Positions 1 to 6,942 of a stretch of 7,086 nucleotides of DNA are shown here, piece by piece (the stretch's first letter is position 1; every line of letters starts with the position of its first letter). Origin of the DNA: an uncultured Muribaculum sp. (lineage in GTDB: Bacteria > Bacteroidota > Bacteroidia > Bacteroidales > Muribaculaceae). The stretch lies in contig CANPDS010000134.1 in the NCBI GenBank assembly GCA_947573015.1, positions 1 to 7,086 of the forward strand, given 5' to 3'. The notes beneath the pieces are model-generated. The model made no database searches and was not told where the DNA came from. It worked only from the letters and a program-made list of their open reading frames with translations. A program made the position numbers and the translations under genes.

Positions 1-535
1 CTTTCTCAGCCTTGGCCACATCATAATCGGCTACCTGAAGCAGTCGTGTGAGAAGGCTCTCTATATCTTCACCTACATATCCGGCCTGTGTGAGCACGGT
101 GGCATCGACAATTGTGAACGGAACATTCAGCAACCGTGCGATGGTCTTGGCCAATAATGTTTTGCCTGTTCCCGTAGGACCGACGAGAATGATATTGCTT
201 TTCTCAATATCAACATCATCGGCATCCTGAGCAAGTCTCTTGTAGTGATTGTAGACCGCAACAGATAGATATTTCTTCGCATCATCCTGTCCGATCACGT
301 ACTGGTCAAGGAATGCCCGGATCTCTTTGGGTTTAGGTATATCATCAAGGGTCGTCGCCTCACCGGCTGGAGAGACCTGCCCCTCATTTCGCACCTCTTT
401 TATCATCTGTTCCATTGCATCAACACAATCTATGCAGATGTAGGTGCCGGAGTTTGTGGCAGAAGGTATCATGCCTTCTGTCATATCGGCCGGTCTTCCG
501 CAGAATGAGCAAACTGGTGTCGTTTTCTTTGCCAT
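1..535 (-). CDS. clpX: ATP-dependent Clp protease ATP-binding subunit ClpX (N-terminal 178 codons, cut by window edge)
   Basis: ClpX is the AAA+ unfoldase that recognises tagged or native substrates in the cytoplasm and threads them into ClpP. Translation from the ATG at 535-533 begins MAKKTTPVCSFCGR. The zinc-binding domain is present, with Cys9, Cys12, Cys34 and Cys37 in a CxxC...CxxC arrangement. After a linker comes the conserved run PKEIRAFLDQYVIGQDDAKK (68-88), then the Walker A motif GPTGTGKT (119-126). The segment TQAGYVGEDIESLLTRLL (149-166) is the ClpX-type pore-loop region, including GYVG at 152-155. Walker B, sensor motifs and the IGF loop that docks on ClpP would lie beyond the left edge; family members are somewhat over 400 residues. 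The start lies 9 nt after the clpP stop, so the two genes are almost certainly cotranscribed. The reading frame is intact up to the edge, so this is a truncation by the window, not a pseudogene. Confidence 0.97.
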   Translation of the reverse strand, partial: MAKKTTPVCSFCGRPADMTEGMIPSATNSGTYICIDCVDAMEQMIKEVRNEGQVSPAGEATTLDDIPKPKEIRAFLDQYVIGQDDAKKYLSVAVYNHYKRLAQDADDVDIEKSNIILVGPTGTGKTLLAKTIARLLNVPFTIVDATVLTQAGYVGEDIESLLTRLLQVADYDVAKAEK

Positions 536-544
536 TATCAGATT

Positions 545-1234
545 TTAGTGTTTGGCTTTGATAAGAACCTGATCAATCATGCCATATTCTTTCGCCTCTT
601 CAGCAGTCATCCAATAGTCGCGGTCAGAGTCGCGCTCTACCTTATCGAAGGGCTGTCCGGAATGATCGGCTATGATAGTGTAAAGTTCCTTTTTGAGTTT
701 CTGAATTTCGCGTGCAGTGATTTCGATGTCGCTCGCCTGCCCTTGTGCGCCACCCATTGGCTGATGGATCATTACACGGGAATGTTTTAATGCAAATCGT
801 TTACCGGTTGTGCCAGACACAAGAAGTACAGCTGCCATCGATGCTGCCATGCCGGTACAGATTGTAGCAACGTCTGATGAGATATATTGCATGGTATCAT
901 AGATTCCAAGACCTGCATATACTGATCCGCCTGGGGAATTAATGTAGATGGAGACATCTTTTCCGGGATCTGCGGAGTCGAGGTATAGCAACTGAGCCTG
1001 GATTACATTGGCAGTATAGTCGTTGACTTCTGTACCCAGGAATATAATACGGTCCATCATAAGACGTGAGAATACGTCCATCTGAGCTACATTCAGCTGG
1101 CGCTCCTCGATAATAGTGGGGGAGATATAGCTGGATGTGATGTTGGCGGCGTTGGTCGCTGCCATATACTGGTCAAGAGCCAGCCCGTTGAGTCCGCAGT
1201 GTTTTACCGCGTAATTTCTAAAATCGTTATTCAT
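545..1234 (-). CDS. clpP: ATP-dependent Clp protease proteolytic subunit ClpP
   Basis: ClpP is a serine peptidase (family S14) that forms a double-ring barrel and degrades proteins delivered by ClpX. The 229-residue product has the full catalytic triad: Ser132 in GMAASMAA, His157 in MIHQPMGG and Asp206 in SDRDYWM. The Ser-His spacing of 25 and His-Asp spacing of 49 equal those in the E. coli enzyme. The oligomerisation and substrate-groove elements INSPGGSVYAG (98-108) and GGAQGQASDIEI (161-172) are also conserved. The first 40 or so residues form the long N-terminal segment typical of Bacteroidota ClpP; here it includes a short Ala/Asn/Ser-rich stretch (25-35) before the conserved EERQLNV. 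The start at 1234 fits the family N-terminus (MxxDFRxYA). An A/G-rich run, but no true Shine-Dalgarno, precedes it. The gene has its own promoter (1292-1322) and is followed within 9 nt by clpX. Confidence 0.98.
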   Translation of the reverse strand: MNNDFRNYAVKHCGLNGLALDQYMAATNAANITSSYISPTIIEERQLNVAQMDVFSRLMMDRIIFLGTEVNDYTANVIQAQLLYLDSADPGKDVSIYINSPGGSVYAGLGIYDTMQYISSDVATICTGMAASMAAVLLVSGTTGKRFALKHSRVMIHQPMGGAQGQASDIEITAREIQKLKKELYTIIADHSGQPFDKVERDSDRDYWMTAEEAKEYGMIDQVLIKAKH

Positions 1235-1254
1235 ATTCTTTTTTCAGAATTTAA

Positions 1255-1281
1255 ACGGACATGCAATGAGTGCTTCTCCGT
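1255..1281 (-). other. Possible stem-loop at the 5' end of the clpP mRNA
   Basis: On the minus strand ACGGA (1281-1277) can pair with TCCGT (1259-1255), and inside a 3x3 internal loop GCA can pair with TGC around CTCAT. With the start of transcription expected near 1285-1288, this hairpin would sit almost at the 5' end of the leader. The stem is short (5 bp plus 3 bp), so it may be chance. 5' hairpins can protect mRNAs from decay; that role is inference here. Confidence 0.25.
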
Positions 1282-1291
1282 ATTGGTTATT

Positions 1292-1322
1292 CAAAGATAC
1301 AATATTTCTATGAAAATTCAAT
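1292..1322 (-). promoter_or_regulatory. Bacteroidota-type promoter of clpP-clpX
   Basis: Read on the minus strand, the -7 box is TATCTTTG (1299-1292), a full match to the TAnnTTTG consensus of the primary sigma factor of Bacteroides. The -33 box is ATTG (1322-1319), three of four matches to TTTG, with a 19-bp spacer. The region further upstream is very A/T-rich. Transcription would start near 1285-1288 and give a leader of about 50 nt before the clpP ATG at 1234. It lies downstream of the tig terminator, so clpPX can be expressed independently of tig. Confidence 0.65.
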
Positions 1323-1373
1323 AAAAATAATTATACAATAAGATTTTTATTATAGTAGTGCCATGTAGGTTGA

Positions 1374-1413
1374 AAAGAGAGCGATGCACACATTTCGTGG
1401 CACCGCTCTCTTT
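1374..1413 (-). terminator. Hairpin terminator of tig
   Basis: A perfect 10-bp inverted repeat, AAAGAGAGCG (1413-1404 on the minus strand) and CGCTCTCTTT (1383-1374), flanks a 20-nt centre. The centre continues the stem with a G-T wobble, TGC/GCA and, past a bulged T, CAC/GTG, closing on the loop GAAAT. On the minus strand the stem runs into CTCTTTTC, a modest U-tract. It begins 26 nt after the tig stop codon. The plus strand has no gene to terminate here, so tig is the natural client. Confidence 0.75.
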
Positions 1414-1439
1414 AATATCTTAAGGATTTTTCGTCGAGA

Positions 1440-2801
1440 TTATAATTTCTGGGCGATTTCCTTGAATTCATCGAGAGATACGGTCTTCTCATCGAGTGTA
1501 ACTTTTGCTTCGATAGCATTGAAGAGTTTGGTGTCTCCAACCTCTTCAATAAGACGAGGACGATAGTTCTTGTCTGCAAGGATACGCTTTGCGTATTCTT
1601 CAAGGGTATCGTCTGGTACGTTGGTCATGCCATACTGGGCGAATTGCTGACGTGCGATCATCTTGGCGAACTCAATTAGGTCGCTCTCTTCGATCTTGAT
1701 TTCGCAAAGTTCAGCAATGCGCTCTTTAATAAGCTGCCACTTGAGTGAGGGTAGCATCTTTTCAAATTCGGCGTCAACATTTTCTTCAGTGATACCTTCG
1801 TTTGAAGCGACAAGCCACTTTTTGAGAATTTCAGCGGGGATCTCCATGTTGCCATATTTCTCAGTCATGTATTTCTGCGCATCGGCACGGAATACATATT
1901 TGCTGTTATGATCAAGGTCGCGTTCGATCATGGCTTTTACGCCATCAAGATACTGCTTCTCGTCTGTCGCAACATCTTTTCCGAGAACGTTGTCGAAAAG
2001 TTCTTGATTGAGATCAGCGGGGCGCACAACAATGATTTCCGAGATAGTCATCTCGAAATCGCTCTTGACGTCGGCAGCTTTATCCTTATCAATGCCAAGC
2101 ATTGATGAGAGTTCGGCAGCATTGCCTTCGCATGTGTTCCAGGGATTGAACACGACTTTGTCGTCGATCTTCTTGCCTGCGAATTTCTCTGCCTCAGCCT
2201 TATCCTTAAAATACATCGGAGCGACGATACCATTGATCATCTGGATGGCATTCTCATCGGTTTTTACATTGCCCTCTGCATCAAGTTCCATGATGGAACC
2301 CTTGACGAGAGCATTGGGCTCTACTGTTTCGCCCGGTACCTGAGCGCCAAAACGTTCACGGAACTTATCGCTCTGCTCGTTGACCATTTCGTCGGTCACG
2401 CTGATTTTATAATAGGGGAGGGTTACATCCTTGTTGAGCTCTACATTGATTTCTGGTACAAGTGCCAATAAGTACTGGAACTTAAACTCCTTCTCATTGT
2501 CGAGGTCGAGCTCCTTTACATCAACGGGTACCGGCTGTCCGAGCACGGCAAGTTTGTTGTCGCGGATATAGCCTACAACAGCATTATAGACAACATCGTT
2601 GATCGCATCAGATGTAGCCTGCTTGCCAAAACGCTTCTGTATCATTCCTGCGGGGACATGACCCTTGCGGAATCCGGGGATGTTTGCGTTGCGGGCTATT
2701 TCTTTAAGTTTCTTCTCTACTTCTGGCTTGTAGTCATTTTCTTCAATCGACACGTTTAGTACGGCACTCACGTTGTCGGTCTTGTCTAATGTAACGTTCA
2801 T
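1440..2801 (-). CDS. tig: Trigger factor, ribosome-associated chaperone
   Basis: Trigger factor binds the ribosome next to the polypeptide exit tunnel and shields nascent chains. I place the start at the ATG at 2801-2799, giving 453 residues that begin MNVTLDKTDNVSAVLNV. The reading frame stays open to 2942, but this start puts the ribosome-binding signature GFRKGHVP at residues 43-50, the same numbering as in E. coli. The upstream stretch overlaps the predicted promoter and has no family likeness. Domains are the N-terminal ribosome-binding domain (1 to about 115), the FKBP-like middle domain (about 155-258) and the helical C-terminal chaperone domain (about 259-453). The middle domain keeps the fold position but lacks a recognisable VxGFExGIxG prolyl-isomerase motif, reading FAGKKIDDKVVFNPWNTCEG instead. 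This resembles what I recall of other Bacteroidota trigger factors, so isomerase activity is doubtful. The gene stands alone between its promoter and a terminator, upstream of clpPX. Confidence 0.96.
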   Translation of the reverse strand: MNVTLDKTDNVSAVLNVSIEENDYKPEVEKKLKEIARNANIPGFRKGHVPAGMIQKRFGKQATSDAINDVVYNAVVGYIRDNKLAVLGQPVPVDVKELDLDNEKEFKFQYLLALVPEINVELNKDVTLPYYKISVTDEMVNEQSDKFRERFGAQVPGETVEPNALVKGSIMELDAEGNVKTDENAIQMINGIVAPMYFKDKAEAEKFAGKKIDDKVVFNPWNTCEGNAAELSSMLGIDKDKAADVKSDFEMTISEIIVVRPADLNQELFDNVLGKDVATDEKQYLDGVKAMIERDLDHNSKYVFRADAQKYMTEKYGNMEIPAEILKKWLVASNEGITEENVDAEFEKMLPSLKWQLIKERIAELCEIKIEESDLIEFAKMIARQQFAQYGMTNVPDDTLEEYAKRILADKNYRPRLIEEVGDTKLFNAIEAKVTLDEKTVSLDEFKEIAQKL

Positions 2802-2900
2802 TGCGTTTACAGTATTTTGTTGTTTGATTATTCGTTGTGCTGACATTCGGCGATGCGCTGACTGGAAAGGATGCAACGCCTTGTTAGACAAATTTCGGCA

Positions 2901-2933
2901 CAAATTTAGTGCTAAAAGGCGCAAAGATGCAAA
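2901..2933 (-). promoter_or_regulatory. Bacteroidota-type promoter of tig
   Basis: On the minus strand the -7 box is TAAATTTG (2908-2901), a full TAnnTTTG match. The -33 box is TTTG (2933-2930), a full match, with a 21-bp spacer that is at the long end of the usual range. Transcription would begin near 2894-2897 and give a leader of roughly 95 nt before the ATG at 2801. This position lies inside the upstream extension of the tig reading frame, which argues that codons above it are not translated. Confidence 0.6.
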
Positions 2934-3121
2934 TTTCCGCACTCTTTTTTATTAGTTCTGCAAATAAGCATCGCTAAGCCTATGATATCCGATAAGTTTA
3001 TACGGCAAAATGTATGCCAAAGTTTATCCAAATGCAAATTTAACATTTGTAATTCGCTTGCTTAAGGCAGTCTTCGATCTGTTTTGCCTCTGCTTTTATC
3101 AACTTTTTCAGTAAATATCAT
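2934..3121. other. Intergenic spacer between the divergent tig and purL promoters
   Basis: This A/T-rich stretch has no convincing gene on either strand. It holds two copies of AAGTTTAT (2994-3001 and 3020-3027), 26 bp apart start to start. A further TAAATTTG lies on the minus strand at 3042-3035, but no TTTG sits at -33. Short inverted repeats such as GGCA...TGCC (3004-3018) are too weak to call structures. A regulator-binding site for purine control could lie here, but nothing identifies one. Confidence 0.5.
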
Positions 3122-3149
3122 GTGGATGACTCGATTTTTTGTAAATTTG
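3119..3149 (+). promoter_or_regulatory. Bacteroidota-type promoter of purL
   Basis: The -7 box TAAATTTG (3142-3149) matches TAnnTTTG fully. The -33 position is weak: CATG at 3119-3122 with a 19-bp spacer matches only two of four bases of TTTG, so the promoter may need an activator or be modest in strength. Transcription would start near 3153-3156, giving a leader of about 70 nt before the chosen purL start at 3223. The first in-frame ATG (3157) would lie at or within a few bases of the mRNA end. Confidence 0.55.
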
Positions 3150-3158
3150 CAGCACTAT

Positions 3159-3185
3159 GAGTTGCCAGAATTTATCTGGCAGCTT
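3159..3185 (+). other. Stem-loop at the 5' end of the purL leader
   Basis: AGTTGCCAGA (3160-3169) pairs with TCTGGCAGCT (3175-3184) around the 5-nt loop ATTTA. The stem is 10 bp with one G-T wobble, and an extra G-T pair (3159/3185) is possible. No run of T follows, so it is not an ordinary terminator. It lies just after the predicted start of transcription and about 40 nt before the purL start codon, which is followed upstream by a purine-rich run (3207-3221). A role in mRNA stability or in purine-responsive control is inference. It does not resemble the three-way-junction purine riboswitch. Confidence 0.5.
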
Positions 3186-3222
3186 CGAAACCAGTCATGA
3201 ACATTTAGGAAATAGAGAGAGT

Positions 3223-6200
3223 ATGGTTGTATTCTTTAAGAAAGGCGCCAATCTTGTGATTGCCGTCGAGACCACCCACCGTCCGGATGCTGCCGAAGCT
3301 GAAAAGCTTTCGTGGCTCTTTGGTGGCGCGACCCCCCTTGCAGCAACAAGTCTTAAAGGCCGTTTCGTCGGACCGCGCCGTGAGATGATTACCCCTTGGA
3401 GTACAAATGCAGTCGAGATAACCCAGAATATGGGCCTTGATGGAATCACCCGCATTGAAGAGTTTATTCGCACTACCGAGGAGGCTCCCCGTTATGACAA
3501 GATGTTGCAACGTGTATACGACGGACTTAACAGCCGTATTTTCACGGTGGCCAAATCTCCTGATCCAATAGTTTATATTGATGACATATCCCAATATAAT
3601 AAAGCTGAGGGCTTGGCACTGAGCTCTGATGAAGAGCAGTATCTGCGCGATCTTGCAGCAAAGCTCGGACGTCCTCTTACCGACAGCGAGGTATTTGGCT
3701 TCTCTCAAGTTAACTCTGAACATTGCCGTCATAAGATTTTCAATGGCACGTTTGTCATTGAAGAGAAACCAATGTCGCTTTTTAAACTCATCAAGAAAAC
3801 ATCGCAGGTCAACCCGAACAAGCTCGTATCGGCATATAAGGACAACGTAGCCTTTGTCGAGGGCCCGAAGGTTGACCAATTTTATCCTGTCAACCCTGAC
3901 CGCCCTGATTATTTCGAGGTAAAGGATCTTGACACTGTGATATCTCTTAAAGCTGAGACACACAACTTCCCGACAACCGTAGAGCCGTTCAATGGCGCAG
4001 CTACAGGCACCGGAGGTGAGATACGCGATCGTCTGGGCGGTGGCAAGGCTTCTTTGCCCATTGCAGGTACTGCGGTCTATATGACTTCATATCCGCGCAT
4101 GTCTCCCGAACATCGCTGGGAACTGATGATGAATCCACGCGTATGGCTGTATCAGACACCCTGCGACATCCTTATAAAGGCATCCAACGGAGCCAGCGAT
4201 TTCGGCAACAAGTTTGGACAACCGCTGATCTGCGGATCGCTTCTGACATTCGAGCATGAGGAGAATGGCAAGAAGTATGCATATGACAAGGTGATAATGC
4301 TTGCCGGTGGTGTTGGATTTGCCGCCAAGAAAGATGCTATCAAAGGACACCCGGTTGCTGATGAGAAAGTTGTGGTAATGGGTGGCGATAACTACCGCAT
4401 CGGCATGGGCGGCGGCGCTGTTTCGTCGGTTGAGACCGGTCAATATGACAATGCTATCGAATTGAATGCCGTGCAACGTGCCAATCCTGAAATGCAGAAA
4501 CGCGTCAGCAACGTGATACGTGCACTTGCTGAAAGTGACAGCAACCCCATTGTCTCCATTCACGACCATGGCGCTGGTGGACATTTGAACGCACTGTCTG
4601 AGCTCGTCGAGGAAACTGGTGGCAAAATTCACATTGACGCCCTTCCTGTCGGAGATAAGACCCTCTCGGCGAAGGAAATTGTAGGCAACGAAAGCCAGGA
4701 GCGCATGGGCCTTGTCATTGAGGAGAAGGATATTGATTATGTGCGCACTATTGCCGAACGAGAGCGTGCCCCATTCTATGTAGTCGGCGAGACTACCGGT
4801 GATGACCGGTTTGTATTTGAACAGGCCGACGGTGTCAAGCCGATCGATCTCGGCATGGCTGACATGTTTGGCAATTCGCCCAAAACTGTCATGACTGACA
4901 AAACTGTCACATACACATATAAAGATGCTCAATATGATGAGAGCAAAATAGAGGAATACCTTACCGACGTCTTATCCTTGGAAGCTGTAGCTTGTAAGGA
5001 TTGGCTCACCAATAAGGTTGACCGCTCGGTTACCGGCAAGGTTGCCCGTCAACAGTGTCAGGGAGAGATTCAGCTTCCACTAAGCGATTGCGGTGTTGTA
5101 GCTCTCGACTATCGCGGAAAGGCTGGTATTGCAACCTCAATCGGCCATGCTCCTCAGGTTGCCCTGATCGATTCGGCAAAAGGCTCGGTAATGGCTGTGG
5201 CTGAAGCATTGACGAATATCGTTGGCGCCCCTATGGCCGATGGATTGAAGAGTGTGTCGCTTAGTGCAAACTGGATGTGGCCATGTAAGAATCCCGGAGA
5301 GGATGCTGCTCTATATCGTGCCGTTGAGGCATGCTCCGATTTTGCATGCGCTCTTGGCATAAATATCCCGACGGGCAAGGATTCGCTCTCAATGACACAG
5401 AAGTATGGCGATGACAAAGTATATGCCCCGGGCACGGTGATAATTTCCGCCGCTGGAGAGGTAAGCAATGTGCGTCGCACCCTTACTCCCGTACTCCAAC
5501 CTAAGCCATCTACATTATATTATATAGATTTCTCCGGGATGCCTCTGTGTCTTGGCGGCTCAGCGCTTTCGCAGGCTCTCAATGCCATAGGCAGCGAAGC
5601 GCCAACAGTAGGAGATGCCGCTAAATTTGCGGCCACATTCAATGCAGTGCAGGCGCTTGTAAAGAAAGGCATGCTGCTTGCCGGACATGATGTTGCAGCC
5701 GGCGGTCTTATTACCACTCTTCTTGAGATGACATTTGCCAACTGTAATGGTGGTATCGACTTCAATACCGATGGCTTTGTTGCCGCGGGAGAGAATGATC
5801 TGGTAAAGATACTTTTCGCCGAAAATCCAGCTCTCGTAGTGCAGGTGGCAGATGACAAGTGTGAGCGTGTGGAATCTGCTCTTGAAGCAGCCGGCGCACG
5901 ATTCTTTGCGCTTGGATCTCCATCCGAGGAAAGAATGCTTACAGTCACCCACCGTGATGCCGATCACATATTCTTTATTGATCATCTACGTGATGTATGG
6001 TTCCGCTCATCTTATTTGATGGATGCAGTACAGAGTGGTGAAAAATGCGCTGCAGACAGATTTGAGAACTATAAGAAACAGCCCATACGCTATCGTTTCC
6101 CATCAGGGTTCAAGGGATCACTTGCTTCGCGTGGTCTGTCGTTGCGTCGCGATGGAAAGAGTGGGGTGCGTGCAGCTATCATTCGCGAAAAGGGCGTGAA

Positions 6201-6918
6201 TGGCGACCGCGAGATGGCTTATTCGCTTTATCTTGCCGGATTTGACGTAAAGGATGTGCACATGACCGACCTTATGTCTGGCCGTGAAACGCTTGAAGAT
6301 GTCAATATGATCGTGTTCTGCGGAGGATTCTCTAATTCTGACGTACTTGGCTCAGCAAAGGGTTGGGCCGGAGGATTCCTTTGGAACGAAAAGGCAAAGA
6401 CTGCGCTGGAAAACTATTATAAGCGTACTGATACCCTTAGCCTTGGCATATGCAATGGATGTCAATTGATGATTGAATTGAATCTCATCAATCCCGAGCA
6501 TAAACGCAAGACCGTGATGGAGCACAATATCAGCCACAAGTTTGAATCCCAATTCCTAGGCCTTACCATTCCCAAAAACAACTCGGTGATGTTCGGATCA
6601 CTTTCCGGATCAAAACTTGGTATCTGGGTTGCTCACGGAGAAGGTCGATTCCATCTGCCTGAGCCATTATCAAGCTATAATATCGTGGCAAAGTATAATT
6701 ACAACGCATATCCTGCCAATCCTAATGGAAGCCGTGCGGCTGTTGCCGGTCTTGCTTCGGCTGACGGACGTCATTTGGCCATGATGCCACATCTCGAACG
6801 CGCCATCTTCCCATGGCAATGCGGATATTACCCTGCATCGCGCCGTTCAGAGGATGTTACACCATGGATTGACGCATTTGTCAATGCACGCCGCTGGATT
6901 GAAGAGAAGATTAAATAA
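3223..6918 (+). CDS. purL: Phosphoribosylformylglycinamidine synthase (FGAM synthase), single-chain PurL
   Basis: PurL converts FGAR, glutamine and ATP to FGAM, the fourth step of de novo purine synthesis. The frame opens at 3157, but I choose the ATG at 3223: it gives 1231 residues beginning MVVFFKKGANLVIAVE, as in Bacteroides PurL. It is preceded by a purine-rich AGGAAATAGAGAGAG, whereas the 3157 ATG is at the predicted mRNA end and lies before a hairpin. Domains are a PurS-like N-terminus (about 1-140), then a linker with VFGFSQVNSEHCRH (157-170). Two AIRS-type ATPase halves follow, marked by KAETHN (243-248), GAATGTGGEIRD (258-269) and HDHGAGGH (447-454), and by GKDSLSM (718-724) and HDVAAGG (822-828). 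A class I glutamine amidotransferase domain runs from about 981 to 1231. Its triad is intact: Cys1077 in GICNGCQ, His1190 and Glu1192 in PHLER. This is the large form that needs no separate PurS or PurQ. A PurF-like gene follows after 24 nt, probably in the same operon. Confidence 0.97.
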   Translation: MVVFFKKGANLVIAVETTHRPDAAEAEKLSWLFGGATPLAATSLKGRFVGPRREMITPWSTNAVEITQNMGLDGITRIEEFIRTTEEAPRYDKMLQRVYDGLNSRIFTVAKSPDPIVYIDDISQYNKAEGLALSSDEEQYLRDLAAKLGRPLTDSEVFGFSQVNSEHCRHKIFNGTFVIEEKPMSLFKLIKKTSQVNPNKLVSAYKDNVAFVEGPKVDQFYPVNPDRPDYFEVKDLDTVISLKAETHNFPTTVEPFNGAATGTGGEIRDRLGGGKASLPIAGTAVYMTSYPRMSPEHRWELMMNPRVWLYQTPCDILIKASNGASDFGNKFGQPLICGSLLTFEHEENGKKYAYDKVIMLAGGVGFAAKKDAIKGHPVADEKVVVMGGDNYRIGMGGGAVSSVETGQYDNAIELNAVQRANPEMQKRVSNVIRALAESDSNPIVSIHDHGAGGHLNALSELVEETGGKIHIDALPVGDKTLSAKEIVGNESQERMGLVIEEKDIDYVRTIAERERAPFYVVGETTGDDRFVFEQADGVKPIDLGMADMFGNSPKTVMTDKTVTYTYKDAQYDESKIEEYLTDVLSLEAVACKDWLTNKVDRSVTGKVARQQCQGEIQLPLSDCGVVALDYRGKAGIATSIGHAPQVALIDSAKGSVMAVAEALTNIVGAPMADGLKSVSLSANWMWPCKNPGEDAALYRAVEACSDFACALGINIPTGKDSLSMTQKYGDDKVYAPGTVIISAAGEVSNVRRTLTPVLQPKPSTLYYIDFSGMPLCLGGSALSQALNAIGSEAPTVGDAAKFAATFNAVQALVKKGMLLAGHDVAAGGLITTLLEMTFANCNGGIDFNTDGFVAAGENDLVKILFAENPALVVQVADDKCERVESALEAAGARFFALGSPSEERMLTVTHRDADHIFFIDHLRDVWFRSSYLMDAVQSGEKCAADRFENYKKQPIRYRFPSGFKGSLASRGLSLRRDGKSGVRAAIIREKGVNGDREMAYSLYLAGFDVKDVHMTDLMSGRETLEDVNMIVFCGGFSNSDVLGSAKGWAGGFLWNEKAKTALENYYKRTDTLSLGICNGCQLMIELNLINPEHKRKTVMEHNISHKFESQFLGLTIPKNNSVMFGSLSGSKLGIWVAHGEGRFHLPEPLSSYNIVAKYNYNAYPANPNGSRAAVAGLASADGRHLAMMPHLERAIFPWQCGYYPASRRSEDVTPWIDAFVNARRWIEEKIK

Positions 6919-6942
6919 CCTAAAAATAACGATTCACTTTCT

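Noticed and set aside
48..230. Small plus-strand frame opposite clpX
   Set aside because: It is the complement of the ClpX Walker A region, where the minus-strand protein is strongly conserved.
1..535. Truncated clpX as a pseudogene
   Set aside because: The frame is intact and conserved to the window edge; the gene is simply cut by the window.
3035..3042. Second tig promoter on the minus strand (TAAATTTG)
   Set aside because: The -7 word is perfect, but no TTTG-like -33 box lies 18-21 bp upstream and the better promoter lies nearer tig. It may be chance in A/T-rich DNA.
3153..3222. Purine riboswitch in the purL leader
   Set aside because: About 70 nt with a single hairpin cannot form the three-way junction with its conserved core, and no terminator or start-masking partner stem is visible.
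3205..3963. Long open frame of 252 codons on the minus strand inside purL
   Set aside because: It lies wholly opposite conserved PurL coding sequence, shows no family motif, and is explained by codon bias of the true gene.
4087..4932. Open frame of 281 codons on the minus strand inside purL
   Set aside because: It runs antisense to the ATPase halves of PurL, with no recognisable domain, promoter or start signal. It is a shadow frame.
5520..5985. Two overlapping antisense frames of about 140 codons in purL
   Set aside because: They are in different frames opposite the same conserved PurL segment, with low-complexity translations; no support for expression.
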